From an uncultured Lachnospiraceae bacterium (GTDB lineage: Bacteria; Bacillota; Clostridia; Lachnospirales; Lachnospiraceae): a DNA stretch of 55,616 nucleotides. This document shows, piece after piece, positions 35,264 through 44,430 of the stretch. The number at the start of each line of letters is the position of its first letter. Position 1 is the stretch's first letter. Both the position numbers and the translations under genes were made by a program. The stretch is taken from the NCBI GenBank assembly GCA_947588995.1, contig CANPZI010000017.1:1-55616 (forward strand), written 5' to 3'. The notes below the pieces were generated by a model that ran no database searches, was not told the DNA's origin, and worked only from the letters and a program-made list of their open reading frames with translations.

Positions 35264-38200
35264 GCATTGTATATACCGAACAGCAGCAGCGTGTCATTGA
35301 CGCGAGAGGACATAACCTGCTGGTGTCCGCGGCGGCGGGTTCCGGCAAGACCGCCGTGCTGGTGGAACGCATCGTGCAGATGGTGAGCGGCGGGGAGAAT
35401 CCCGTGGACATCGACCGGCTGCTGGTCGTGACCTTTACGAACGCCGCGGCGGCGCAGATGCGGGAGCGCATCGGCGCCGCGCTGGCGGAGAGACTGGCTG
35501 CCGACCCTGAGAACGAGCATCTGCAGCGGCAGGCGACTCTGCTTCACAATGCCAGAATCACGACGATTGACAGCTTCTGCCTCGATGTGCTGCGCAATCA
35601 GTTTCACACCATCGGTCTGGATCCCGGCTTTCGGGTCGCGGAGGAGGGAGAGGACAGGCTGCTGCGGCAGGAGGTGCTGGCGCAGGTACTGGAGGATGGG
35701 TATGCCGCGGGAGAGCCGGATTTTCTGTACGCTATGGAATATTTCAGCAGCGGCAGCAGGGACACGGCGGTGGAGGGACTCGTCCTGAAACTCTATGATT
35801 TTGCCATGAGCACGCCTTTTCCGGAACAGTGGCTTGCGGACAGAAAGAACGACTACCGTCTGCCGGACGGCGCAGCGTTCGACGATCTGCCCTGGGTCGC
35901 GGGCATGCTGCGCAGAACCGGCCTTTTGCTGGAAGGGTATGCGCGAAAGCTGGCGGCGGCGCTGCGGATGTGTGAGGAGCCGGACGGCCCGTATATGTAC
36001 GGGGAGATACTGGAACGGGAGCGGGACATGGTGCGGGGGCTGCGCGAAAAGTGCGGCGAGGGCTATGACGCCTTGTACACGGCCTTTGAGACGCTGCGCT
36101 TTGACCGGCTTCCCGCGAAGAGAGACGACACGGTGTCCGCCGTGAAGAGGGAGTGCGTCAAAGGAATCCGCGCGGAGGTGAAAGAGCGGCTGGCCGGCCT
36201 GCGGGAGCGATTCTTCATCAGAGGCGGCGAACAGATCGCCGGGCGGATGGAGGCCTGCGGGCGCGCGGCAGATGCGCTGGCTGAACTGACGCTTGCTTTC
36301 AAGCGTGCTTTCGATGAGAAGAAGCGGGACAGGAACGTTCTGGACTTCGACGATATTGAACATCTCGCCCTGGCGGTTCTCGTCCGCACGGACGAGGACG
36401 GGCGGGCCGTGCCGACACCCACGGCGCTTGCCTACCGCAGCCATTTCCATGAGATTCTGATCGACGAGTATCAGGACAGCAATCTCGTGCAGGAGTATAT
36501 CCTCTCCTGCATCTCCGGCGAGGCGGAGGGACGCTACAATCGTTTCATGGTGGGCGATGTGAAGCAGAGTATCTACAGGTTCCGTCTGGCGAGGCCGGAG
36601 CTTTTTCTGGAAAAATATGAAGCCTACGGGCGCGGCGCGGGATGGAGAGCCGATGCGCAGGCCGGCGGGAAAAGTGAGGAAAACGGGGACGCGGAGGGCG
36701 AGCCGATTCATGCGGAGAAGATCGATCTGCATCAGAATTTCCGCAGCCGCGCAGAGGTGCTCGACAGCGTCAATGCGGTATTCGCCCAGCTGATGGGACG
36801 GGAAGTAGGCGGCATCGTCTACGACGATCTGGCGGCCCTGCATCCGGGGGCGTCCTACCCTGCGCAGGCGGACGGCGTAAACGACACGGAACTGCTGCTT
36901 TTCCGGACGGATGAAGAGTCGGAGGAGCTGTCGGGAAAAGAGAAAGAGGCTTACGGTATCGCGGCGAAGATTAAGGCGATGATGCGTGAGTTTCGGGTGA
37001 CGGACGAAGAGAGCGGTGCGCTTCGCCCGCTCGCTTATCGGGATATCGTCATTCTTCTGCGCACTGTCTCCGGCTGGGACGACGTCTTTCAGAAAGTGCT
37101 GGAGGAGGAGGGCATCCCGGTACACACCACCTCCCGCACGGGTTATTTCGCGGCGTCGGAGGTGCAGGAACTGCTCCACTTCCTGCGTATACTGGACAAT
37201 CCTCTGCAGGATATCCCGCTCTACGGCGTGCTGCATGCTTATCTGGGCGGCTTTACGGAGGAGGAGATCGCTCTGGTGCGGGCGGCGTACCCGAAGAAGC
37301 AGTATCTCTATGAAGCCCTGCAGGCCTGTGCCGAGGAGAGCGGGCAGGATGAGGCAGGCACGGCTGCCATTGCGGTGGCAGACGGTGGGATGTGGGCGGA
37401 TGAGCAAAGCGGTGCGGCAGCGGACGGCAGAGGCATGGAAAGCGGCGTCGCTGACGGGAATCCTGTCCTGCTGACGGCGCAGCTTAGGAGTAAGGCCGCC
37501 GCCTTTCTGGACAAGGTAGGCCGCTACCGCGGGATGGCGGTGTATCTCTCCGTGCAGGAGCTGCTGCAGACGATCCTGCGGGAGACGGACTATCTGCATT
37601 ACGTGGCGGTGAAGCCGGAGGGAAATAAACGGCGCGCCAATGTACAGATGCTGCTGGTCAAGGCAGCGGACTATGAGCGGACGAGTTATTTCGGACTGTA
37701 TCATTTCCTGCGCTATATGGAGCAGCTGGAGAAATACGAGGTGGATTACGGGGAGGCGGGACTTCTCGACGAGAATGCGGACGCGGTGCGCATCATGAGC
37801 ATCCACAAGAGCAAAGGGCTGGAATTTCCGGTCTGCTTCGTGTCAGGTCTTGACAAGGGATTTCAGACGAGAGACACAAGCGCGCCTCTTGTGCTGGATA
37901 TCGACGAGGGCATCGGCGTGGACTACGCGGACCCTGTCAGGCGCGTGCGCGGCAGCGATCTGCGAAAGAATGTGATTGCGGAGAAGCTGCGGACGGACAA
38001 TCTGGCGGAGGAGCTGCGCATCCTGTATGTGGCGATGACGCGGGCCAGAGAGAAGCTGATTCTGACCGCTGCGCTGAAAACGCCGCAGAAAGCGGCGACA
38101 GAACTGCTCGCCCTGCGGGGGTATGCGGAGACGCTGCTGCCCTGTGATACGCTGCTGTCGGCAGGCAGTTATCTCGATCTGCTCCTCGCCGCGTTGTCGC

Positions 38201-39141
38201 GGAACCGCTGTATGGATGATTTTTATCGGGAGTGCGGCCTGGAGCCGGCGGCGGAGCACAGCCTCTATGCCAATGAGATGCGCGTGCGCGTGACGCTGGC
38301 CGGCTGGGAGAATGTGGAGGAAGAGCGGATGGAAGAGACGCTGCGCGCGGAGGACGCCAGACGGCGTCTGCTTCTCTCCGATGCCGTCAGGGATACGGAC
38401 GGTGAGCTCATGACGCGGATATCAGGGGAATTTGCCTACCGCTACCCGCATGAGAATCTGCGCGGCCTTTACACCAAGACGACCGTGTCGGAACTGAAGA
38501 TGGCCGGTATGAGAGAGGAGACGGACTTCTCTTTCCGGCTGTACGAGGAGGAGACACTGGTTCCCTATCTGCCGGCTTTCCTGGGACAGGAAGAGCGCGC
38601 CGGCGGTTCCCTGCGGGGCAGCGCGTTCCATAAGGTGATGGAACTGTTCGACTTCACCAAACTGACCGATACAGTCAATTCTGACAGGGGAGCGGCGGAA
38701 CAGCTGCTGCGGGAGCAGCTTGCGGATATGCGCCGGACAGGACGGCTGTCGGAGGAGTACCATGCCCTCGTCTCTGTCCCGAAGATCGCCGCTTTTCTGA
38801 CGAGCCGCGCCGCGGCGAGGATGGGCAGGGCCGCCAGGGCGGGCAGGCTGTACAAGGAGCAGCCTTTCGTGCTGGGTCTGCCCGCGAGCCGCTTAAACAG
38901 AGAATTTCCGGCGGAAGAGACGGTGCTCATCCAGGGAATCATCGATGTCTTCTTCGAGGAGGATGACGGCTATGTCCTGCTGGATTACAAGACGGACGCG
39001 GTGGCGACGGCGGCGGAACTGGCGAAGCGCTATCATACACAGCTGGATTACTATGCGGAGGCGCTCAGACAGGCTTTCGGCTGCCCGCGGACGGAGAAGA
39101 TCCTGTATTCGTTCAGGCTGGGGGAGGAAATAAGCCTTTAG
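35260..39141 (+). CDS. addA: AddA, helicase-nuclease subunit A
   Basis: 1293 residues, a UvrD-type helicase with a C-terminal RecB-like nuclease. Walker A SAAAGSGKTAVLVERI has K30. Helicase motif II is IDEYQDSN, motif III VGDVKQSIYRFRLARPELF, motif V IMSIHKSKGLEFPVCFV, and motif VI LRILYVAMTRAREKL. The nuclease has FHKVMELFDF and VLLDYKTDAV. The start overlaps the addB stop (ATGA), showing coupling. A low-complexity acidic/glycine-rich insertion lies at about 695-735. The 3' end overlaps the convergent XRE gene by 29 nt. Confidence 0.96.
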   Translation: MSIVYTEQQQRVIDARGHNLLVSAAAGSGKTAVLVERIVQMVSGGENPVDIDRLLVVTFTNAAAAQMRERIGAALAERLAADPENEHLQRQATLLHNARITTIDSFCLDVLRNQFHTIGLDPGFRVAEEGEDRLLRQEVLAQVLEDGYAAGEPDFLYAMEYFSSGSRDTAVEGLVLKLYDFAMSTPFPEQWLADRKNDYRLPDGAAFDDLPWVAGMLRRTGLLLEGYARKLAAALRMCEEPDGPYMYGEILERERDMVRGLREKCGEGYDALYTAFETLRFDRLPAKRDDTVSAVKRECVKGIRAEVKERLAGLRERFFIRGGEQIAGRMEACGRAADALAELTLAFKRAFDEKKRDRNVLDFDDIEHLALAVLVRTDEDGRAVPTPTALAYRSHFHEILIDEYQDSNLVQEYILSCISGEAEGRYNRFMVGDVKQSIYRFRLARPELFLEKYEAYGRGAGWRADAQAGGKSEENGDAEGEPIHAEKIDLHQNFRSRAEVLDSVNAVFAQLMGREVGGIVYDDLAALHPGASYPAQADGVNDTELLLFRTDEESEELSGKEKEAYGIAAKIKAMMREFRVTDEESGALRPLAYRDIVILLRTVSGWDDVFQKVLEEEGIPVHTTSRTGYFAASEVQELLHFLRILDNPLQDIPLYGVLHAYLGGFTEEEIALVRAAYPKKQYLYEALQACAEESGQDEAGTAAIAVADGGMWADEQSGAAADGRGMESGVADGNPVLLTAQLRSKAAAFLDKVGRYRGMAVYLSVQELLQTILRETDYLHYVAVKPEGNKRRANVQMLLVKAADYERTSYFGLYHFLRYMEQLEKYEVDYGEAGLLDENADAVRIMSIHKSKGLEFPVCFVSGLDKGFQTRDTSAPLVLDIDEGIGVDYADPVRRVRGSDLRKNVIAEKLRTDNLAEELRILYVAMTRAREKLILTAALKTPQKAATELLALRGYAETLLPCDTLLSAGSYLDLLLAALSRNRCMDDFYRECGLEPAAEHSLYANEMRVRVTLAGWENVEEERMEETLRAEDARRRLLLSDAVRDTDGELMTRISGEFAYRYPHENLRGLYTKTTVSELKMAGMREETDFSFRLYEEETLVPYLPAFLGQEERAGGSLRGSAFHKVMELFDFTKLTDTVNSDRGAAEQLLREQLADMRRTGRLSEEYHALVSVPKIAAFLTSRAAARMGRAARAGRLYKEQPFVLGLPASRLNREFPAEETVLIQGIIDVFFEEDDGYVLLDYKTDAVATAAELAKRYHTQLDYYAEALRQAFGCPRTEKILYSFRLGEEISL

Positions 39142-39601
39142 CCCTGTTCTGCCGCTTTACTTTCATAAAGGTGAGAATATCGTTCCGGTCCCTTGCATCC
39201 AGAGTGGAATAATAATAGAGAAGCAGTTTTTCGTGCCGGTCGAGGTGCTTGAATTTTTTGCTGTTCTCGGGGGCATTGATATATTCCAGAAAAGCGTCAA
39301 GTTCGTCGGTCATATCTATGTCATTGTCACGGGGGTCCACACCGGGTGTAAAATCGTCATTGATATTGTAAGTTACCGCCAGATCGAGGAAATTCTCTAC
39401 AGAGATGCCATACAGTTTGGCAAGGTTGTAGAGGGAATTGACAGGGGGATTGATCCGGCCCGTCTCATAGTGGGAGTAGGTCTGCCTGGTGATATTCAGA
39501 TGGGAGGCTACGAATTCCTGGGAATAATTACAGGATTTCCGCAGCTTTTTTAGGTATTGTTCCAAAGTCATTTCGTTCATTTTTTTACATAATTTTTCCA
39601 T
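39113..39601 (-). CDS. XRE-family regulator with C-terminal extension
   Basis: 162 residues. The N-terminal Cro/C1 helix-turn-helix is YLKKLRKSCNYSQEFVASHLN, then ITRQTYSHYETGRINPPVNSLYNLAKLYGISVENFLDLA. The acidic C-terminal half has HLDRHEKLLLYYYSTLDARDRNDILTFMKVK, a helical segment seen in many clostridial regulators of this kind. The start at 39601 lacks a strong ribosome site; an ATG at 39580 is possible. It is divergent from a secreted-protein gene, and AACGCTAT/ATAGCGTT palindromes lie between them, so it probably controls that gene and itself. Confidence 0.9.
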   Translation of the reverse strand: MEKLCKKMNEMTLEQYLKKLRKSCNYSQEFVASHLNITRQTYSHYETGRINPPVNSLYNLAKLYGISVENFLDLAVTYNINDDFTPGVDPRDNDIDMTDELDAFLEYINAPENSKKFKHLDRHEKLLLYYYSTLDARDRNDILTFMKVKRQNRAKGLFPPPA

Positions 39602-39649
39602 AGGTGCGTCCGTATATTCCCCTAATTTTTATTGTAGCTAAAAAAATAC

Positions 39650-39705
39650 TTGAAAATATATTGATAATAGCATATAATAAGACAAACGCTATCAATAATA
39701 GCGTT
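39650..39705 (+). promoter_or_regulatory. Promoter and XRE-type operator of the secreted-protein gene
   Basis: TTGAAA (39650-39655), a 17-nt spacer and a perfect TATAAT (39673-39678). A 21-bp palindrome at 39685-39705 has 8-nt arms AACGCTAT and ATAGCGTT and covers the expected transcription start. A second inverted pair, TATTGATA (39659-39666) and TATCAATA (39690-39697), spans the -10. Repression by the divergent XRE protein is likely. Confidence 0.7.
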
Positions 39706-39754
39706 AAAGCGGTCTGCCGATATGCGAACGGCAGACGCCCAACCATGGCGTCTT

Positions 39755-39765
39755 GGGGGGGGGGG
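39755..39765 (+). repeat. Poly-G tract (11 G) in the leader of the secreted-protein gene
   Basis: Eleven G's lie about 76 nt after the promoter's TATAAT and about 58 nt before the start codon, directly after an AGACGCC/GGCGTCT hairpin. It is one of five G9-G11 runs in the window, and the only one outside coding sequence. Confidence 0.9.
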
Positions 39766-39823
39766 AAAAATATGCGTTCTCCCTCCCCTGATTGCAATAA
39801 AATTAGTAGGAGGAGAGTAAATT

Positions 39824-40507
39824 ATGAAAGCGAGTATCATCAAGAAGATGCTGATGGCGGCACTGACGGCTTCTCTGGTAATGGCTCCTGTGATGGGTGT
39901 GTTTGCATCTTCAGACACGCCTCAGCCGGAACCGAGCACGACGGAAGCGAGCGCACCCGCGCCGAGTCCCGTGGAGGCAGCTGTCACGGAGGCGACGTCC
40001 GGCGCGATCACATCCGTGGCGGAGATTCCTGCCAGCAGTACGGTAGCCGGCGTTAAGACGACGACGGCGGGCACATACCTGGCGCAGAGCGTGAGCGGTA
40101 TTGCGGCGACGACGCCGGCAGCGTCTATCGCGCAGGGCTACGGCCTCGCTGCGGGCGAGAAGCCTTACGTCAAGGTTTCCGATATGGATCCCAAGAAGAG
40201 TTATCTGGCGAAGCAGTGCATGGACGCGGCGGCGGCGTCTCAGGGCGCGGTTGTAGGCCCCATGCTGAATCTGGAATTCGGCAAGATGTCCGGCGGCAAA
40301 TACAGCCAGCTCTCTGCGGAGGGACCGGAGATCAGGATGTCCGTAGGACTTCCCAAAAATTTCGCGCAGGACGGCAAGACGTACGGCGTGATCCGTGTAC
40401 GTGCGGGCGGCGTGGTGACGATCCTGAAAGATGTGGACGACAATCCGAATACGGTTACGTTCGACACGACAGGCGGCGCCGGCGCTTATGCGCTGATCAA
40501 GTACTAA
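39824..40507 (+). CDS. Secreted protein of unknown function
   Basis: 227 residues. A clear signal peptide (basic start, hydrophobic core, likely cleavage after GVFA-S near 29-30) is followed by a long Pro/Ser/Thr/Ala-rich stretch to about 110, then a compact C-terminal domain. That domain has KPYVKVSDMDPKKSYLAKQC and a strand-rich end (GVIRVRAGGVVTILKDVDDNPNTVTFDT). No anchor, sortase motif or catalytic pattern is visible. ATG 39824 follows AGGAGGAG. It is probably controlled by the divergent XRE regulator. The family is not recognised. Confidence 0.75.
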   Translation: MKASIIKKMLMAALTASLVMAPVMGVFASSDTPQPEPSTTEASAPAPSPVEAAVTEATSGAITSVAEIPASSTVAGVKTTTAGTYLAQSVSGIAATTPAASIAQGYGLAAGEKPYVKVSDMDPKKSYLAKQCMDAAAASQGAVVGPMLNLEFGKMSGGKYSQLSAEGPEIRMSVGLPKNFAQDGKTYGVIRVRAGGVVTILKDVDDNPNTVTFDTTGGAGAYALIKY

Positions 40508-40536
40508 GCTGCGGGCGGTTAAGAGAATGCAAACTG

Positions 40537-40563
40537 CGGAGAGGGCTGTGACGGCTCTCTCCG
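40537..40563 (+). terminator. Hairpin after the secreted-protein gene
   Basis: The stem CGGAGAGGGC / GCTCTCTCCG is followed only by GGGTTTGATC, so it is a weak terminator at best. It precedes the TTG start of the next gene by under 30 nt and could also affect its translation. Confidence 0.5.
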
Positions 40564-40590
40564 GGGTTTGATCTTCGGCGGAGAGCGGAT

Positions 40591-42318
40591 TTGGACTTGA
40601 GAACAAAAGTGAAGACGAACAGATACGCAATATGGATTTTACTGCTGATTTTTGGTCTGTTCCAGTACGGCATACAGAAAATCTGCTGCTTTACCATTTA
40701 TCCGGACGAGTTCGGCTATTGGGCCAGTGCGGCGAAACTGGCGGGATATGACTGGTCGGAGACGGCATCGCTGGGATCTTACTATTCCTTTGGCTACAGT
40801 TTGCTGCTTTTCCCGATTCTTTACTGTTTTGCGGGAGGAACTGCGGCCTATCGGGCGGCGCTTTTTCTGAATATGCTTCTGGTGTGCGCCGGCCTGTTTC
40901 TGATGGAGAGAATCCTGGAAAAACTGTTTCCGGATATTGGACGGGAGATCGGGTTTTTGCTTGGGGGAACGGCGGTTCTGTATCCTGCATGGATGTTTTA
41001 CATGCAGATGACGATGGCGGAATCCGTTCTTTTTTTTGTCTTTCTCCTGGATGTCTATCTGTTCCTGCGGTTCATGGAAGAGCAGAAGACGCGCTTCGCT
41101 GTCATGCTGGCGCTTTTCCTGGCCTATGGTTACTGCCTGCATATGCGCACGGCCGCGACTGTCCTCGCCTGCGTGCTCGCGCTCGCCCTGTGGTGCGCGC
41201 TGGGGACGGGACGAAAGAGAGGACTGGCCGCGGGTGTCCTCCTGCTGCTCGCCGCGGGCGTACTGGCCCTGCGCCTGAAAGAAAGGACGATTGCGGATAT
41301 CTTTGCGCAGGCGGAAGCGGAGATGCTGGCAGTCAATGATTATAGCGGGCAGATCGGCAAACTGGCAACCATACTGACGAAAGACGGCCTGCTGCGTCTG
41401 CTTGTCAATATAGTAGGCAAACTGTATTATCTGGGGCTGGCCAGTTTCGGGACATTTTATTGGGGGCTGGCCTGGTGCCTGAGGGAGTGTGCGGCCCTGG
41501 TGCGGAATCGACGCGGGGGAGAGGGGACGACACCGGCGCAGTGGATGGCTCTGTTCCTGCTTCTGGCCGTCGCGGGGCAAGTTGCCGTCAGCGCTGTCTT
41601 CACGTATGGGACGACGATGATCGACGGTCTGGTGTATGGCAGGTACAATGAACTGCTGGTGCCGGTGATGATGGCCGCAGGCATCGTGGCGATGATGCGA
41701 AGCCGGCATCCGTTTCGCTTTACCGCACTGATCGGGGCGGCTCTCGGCGGCGGGACGCTGCTTCTGATTCATGAGGCGGAACGCAGGAACATGAGCGGTA
41801 TCCGGGGATGTCATATTGCGGGGATCAGTTATCTCCTGCGCGGTGAAGATATGGGTGTCAGGGCTTTCCTGCTCGGCACATGGCTCCTCGGGATGGGACT
41901 GACGGCGCTGGTGTGCCTGTGCGTATGGCTCTGCCGGCGGCATGAACATACCCGGTGGCTGCTCTGCGGGATACTGGCGATAGAAGTCGCCGCCGGTATA
42001 CAGATCAGCCATCACTATACTTACGCGGTAAACACTATGCTCTATCAAAACCGCGTGATCGCGGAGAAGATCGAGGAGCGGGCGGGCGCGGAGACGGAGA
42101 TCTGGTATCTGGAAGAGGGAAAGCAGGCATTGGCAGGATTCCTGCAGATGCAGCTCCCGGACCGGACGATTCATGTGATACGCCCGGAAGAACTGGCCAG
42201 GATAGATGCCTCGCAGGATATGGTGATCACTTCCGTCATGACGGAACAAGGCGGCAGGCTGGAAGAAGTCTTCGACAGGAATCTGGCGGCGAGCCTTTTT
42301 CACCTGTATTACCACTGA
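40591..42318 (+). CDS. Polytopic GT-C-like glycosyltransferase
   Basis: 575 residues with about eleven membrane helices. A short acidic motif in the first extracytoplasmic loop (TIYPDEFGYWASAAKLAG) resembles the catalytic D-E of GT-C enzymes such as ArnT/PMT, which use polyprenyl-phosphate sugars outside the membrane. The C-terminal about 80 residues after the last helix form a small soluble domain. The TTG at 40591 is chosen because GGAG lies 8 nt upstream; a GTG at 40609 is possible. First gene of the polysaccharide locus, closely followed by a polyprenyl-phosphate-type GT2 gene that could supply its donor. Confidence 0.7.
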   Translation: MDLRTKVKTNRYAIWILLLIFGLFQYGIQKICCFTIYPDEFGYWASAAKLAGYDWSETASLGSYYSFGYSLLLFPILYCFAGGTAAYRAALFLNMLLVCAGLFLMERILEKLFPDIGREIGFLLGGTAVLYPAWMFYMQMTMAESVLFFVFLLDVYLFLRFMEEQKTRFAVMLALFLAYGYCLHMRTAATVLACVLALALWCALGTGRKRGLAAGVLLLLAAGVLALRLKERTIADIFAQAEAEMLAVNDYSGQIGKLATILTKDGLLRLLVNIVGKLYYLGLASFGTFYWGLAWCLRECAALVRNRRGGEGTTPAQWMALFLLLAVAGQVAVSAVFTYGTTMIDGLVYGRYNELLVPVMMAAGIVAMMRSRHPFRFTALIGAALGGGTLLLIHEAERRNMSGIRGCHIAGISYLLRGEDMGVRAFLLGTWLLGMGLTALVCLCVWLCRRHEHTRWLLCGILAIEVAAGIQISHHYTYAVNTMLYQNRVIAEKIEERAGAETEIWYLEEGKQALAGFLQMQLPDRTIHVIRPEELARIDASQDMVITSVMTEQGGRLEEVFDRNLAASLFHLYYH

Positions 42319-42358
42319 TCTGCGGCGCAGCCTGTAAAGACGTATAAGGGTGACAGAT

Positions 42359-43330
42359 ATGAAACTGATGATTCAGATTCCCTGTTATAACGAGGCGCAG
42401 ACACTGGAGATGACACTGAACGATCTGCCGAGGCAGCTGGAGGGTATCGACTGCATCGAATATCTCATCGTGGACGACGGCAGTACGGACACAACGGGGG
42501 AAGTCGCCCGCAGATGGGGCGTGCATCACATCGTGAGATTTCCGCAGAACAGGGGACTTGCCAAAGGTTTCATGGCGGGACTGGACGGCTGCCTGAGAAA
42601 CGGCGCGGACATCATTGTGAATACCGACGCGGACAATCAATACTGCGCCGGGGACATTGCGGCACTGATTGCTCCGATTCTTGACGGGAAAGCGGATATC
42701 GTGATCGGCGCAAGGCCAATCGATGAGATTGAGAACTTTTCTTTCATAAAGAAATGTCTGCAGCACTTCGGGAGCTTTATTATCCGCAGCGCATCCGGTA
42801 CGGATATACCGGATGCGCCGAGCGGTTTTCGCGCCCTATCCCGTGAGGCGGCGCTGCGCATCAATGTGATCAACGATTACACTTACACGCTGGAAACAAT
42901 CGTGCAGGCCGGCAGGGAGAAGATGGCGGTCGTCAGCGTGCCGGTGCACATCCATGAAGAGACACGGCCTTCCCGCCTGTTTCCCAGCATGTGGAGTTAT
43001 GTAAAAAAAAGCATTGCGATTATCCTGCGAACCTATGTGATGTACCAGCCGTTGAAAGCGTTTACTTATCTGGCCGCTTTCCCTGCTCTGATTGGGCTCG
43101 CGATTGGCTTCCGCTTTCTGTTTTATCGCTGGATGGGGGATTACGGCGGCCATGTACAGTCACTGATTCTCGGCTGCACCTTTCTTCTCATGGGCTTTTT
43201 GACTTTTATGATCGGGCTGCTGGCGGATATGATGGCTGCTAACAGAAAGATTCTGCAGGATACGCAGTATCATGTGAGAAAGGCAGAGTATGAACAGCAT
43301 TGTACTGATCGGTCCGGTATATCCGTATAA
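42359..43330 (+). CDS. Family-2 glycosyltransferase with two C-terminal membrane helices (DPM1/GtrB-like)
   Basis: 323 residues. MIQIPCYNEAQTLEMTL, LIVDDGSTD and NTDADNQY are the GT-A donor-binding motifs, the last carrying the metal-binding aspartates. APSGFRALSREAALR and two C-terminal helices resemble polyprenyl-phosphate mannosyl/glucosyltransferases. It would charge undecaprenyl phosphate with a sugar on the inner leaflet, for use by the preceding GT-C protein (inference). ATG 42359 follows AAGGGTGA. The end overlaps the next gene by 41 nt. Confidence 0.88.
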   Translation: MKLMIQIPCYNEAQTLEMTLNDLPRQLEGIDCIEYLIVDDGSTDTTGEVARRWGVHHIVRFPQNRGLAKGFMAGLDGCLRNGADIIVNTDADNQYCAGDIAALIAPILDGKADIVIGARPIDEIENFSFIKKCLQHFGSFIIRSASGTDIPDAPSGFRALSREAALRINVINDYTYTLETIVQAGREKMAVVSVPVHIHEETRPSRLFPSMWSYVKKSIAIILRTYVMYQPLKAFTYLAAFPALIGLAIGFRFLFYRWMGDYGGHVQSLILGCTFLLMGFLTFMIGLLADMMAANRKILQDTQYHVRKAEYEQHCTDRSGISV

Positions 43331-44420
43331 GGGCGGAATTGCTCATTATACCGGGCTGCTGTACCGAATATTGGAGGGGAAATATCATGTAGACCTGATC
43401 TCTTATAAAATGCAGTATCCGCGATTCCTGTATCATGGCCGACAGAAAGATTATGAAAGCAGGCTGTTTCGGGTTGACGGAGCTTGCTTTACGCTTCATA
43501 CGGCGAATCCTTTCAATATCGTTCGGGTAGGGCGGCAAATCAGAAGACAAGAGCCGGATCTGGTTATCATACAGTGGTGGCATCCCTATTTTGCCCCATG
43601 TTATCTGCTTTTGGCATGGATCATGGGGAAGAAGATCAGAAAGATATTGATATGTCACAATGTGTTTCCGCATGAGCGCTTTTTGGGTGATCGCTTTTTG
43701 ACAAAACTTGTCTTCAGGCAGATGCAGGGATTTATCGTGCATTCTGAGAAAGATAAAGAAGATCTGCTTGCCGTCAAGCCGGATGCCGTATGTCAAAGGA
43801 ATCCGCATCCGACCTATCGGATCTTTCAACGGGAATATATGAGCAAGGAGGCGGCGCGCGCGAAGCTGGGGCGTGGACGGGTTGAGAAGATACTGCTCTT
43901 TTTCGGCTTTGTAAGAGAGTATAAGGGATTGAGATATCTGCTTGACGCTATGCAGCATATCTGCAGCCGGGTTTCCAATGTCAAGCTGTTGATAGCGGGT
44001 TCTTTTGGCGAAGATAAAGACAGTTATCTGCAGATGATACGTAAAAACCGAATAGAGGATTGCGTGGTGCTGACAGACGGCTATATACCGGATGAGGAAG
44101 TGGAGACTTACTTTGCGGCCAGTGACATCGTTGTCCTGCCTTATGAGTCGGCGACACAGAGCGGTATCGTACAGCTTGCATACGGGTTTGAAAAGCCGGT
44201 GATTGTCACGAATGTCGGCGGTTTGCCGGAAACGGTCACCGATGGAAAGACGGGGTATGTCATAGAACCTTTTAGCGCCGGGCAAATAGCGGAAGCCGTT
44301 GTTCGTTTCTTTGAGACGGGAAAAGCAGGGGAAATGCAGGAAAATATCAGGCGGGAGGCAGGACGCTTCACTTGGGAAAGGCTTCGCGAACAGATCGAAG
44401 CAGTTGCAGAAGCAATATAA
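43290..44420 (+). CDS. Family-4 glycosyltransferase
   Basis: 376 residues, GT-B fold. GPVYPYKGGIAHYTGLL is the N-terminal glycine loop, and LLFFGFVREYKGLRYLLDA starts the second domain. LPYESATQSGIVQLAYGFEKPVIVTNVGGLPE is the E-x7-E-like donor site of family 4. The start lies within the previous gene, which indicates translational coupling. From about here the DNA becomes more AT-rich. It likely adds a sugar to the lipid-linked chain in the cytoplasm. Donor unknown. Confidence 0.92.
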   Translation: MNSIVLIGPVYPYKGGIAHYTGLLYRILEGKYHVDLISYKMQYPRFLYHGRQKDYESRLFRVDGACFTLHTANPFNIVRVGRQIRRQEPDLVIIQWWHPYFAPCYLLLAWIMGKKIRKILICHNVFPHERFLGDRFLTKLVFRQMQGFIVHSEKDKEDLLAVKPDAVCQRNPHPTYRIFQREYMSKEAARAKLGRGRVEKILLFFGFVREYKGLRYLLDAMQHICSRVSNVKLLIAGSFGEDKDSYLQMIRKNRIEDCVVLTDGYIPDEEVETYFAASDIVVLPYESATQSGIVQLAYGFEKPVIVTNVGGLPETVTDGKTGYVIEPFSAGQIAEAVVRFFETGKAGEMQENIRREAGRFTWERLREQIEAVAEAI

Positions 44421-44430
44421 ACAGCACAGC

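Noticed and set aside
35188..37806. Long minus-strand open frame (872 codons) opposite addA
   Set aside because: It lies entirely antisense to a well-conserved gene in GC-rich DNA, where antisense frames stay open because of codon bias. It has no ribosome site and no recognisable domain.
39604..40056. Open frame through the poly-G leader into the secreted-protein gene
   Set aside because: It overlaps the promoter and operators and reads the secreted-protein gene in the wrong frame. No ribosome site.
40639..42315. Long minus-strand open frame opposite the GT-C-like gene
   Set aside because: Antisense shadow. The composition is rich in Gln/Arg/His/Pro and no fold is recognisable.
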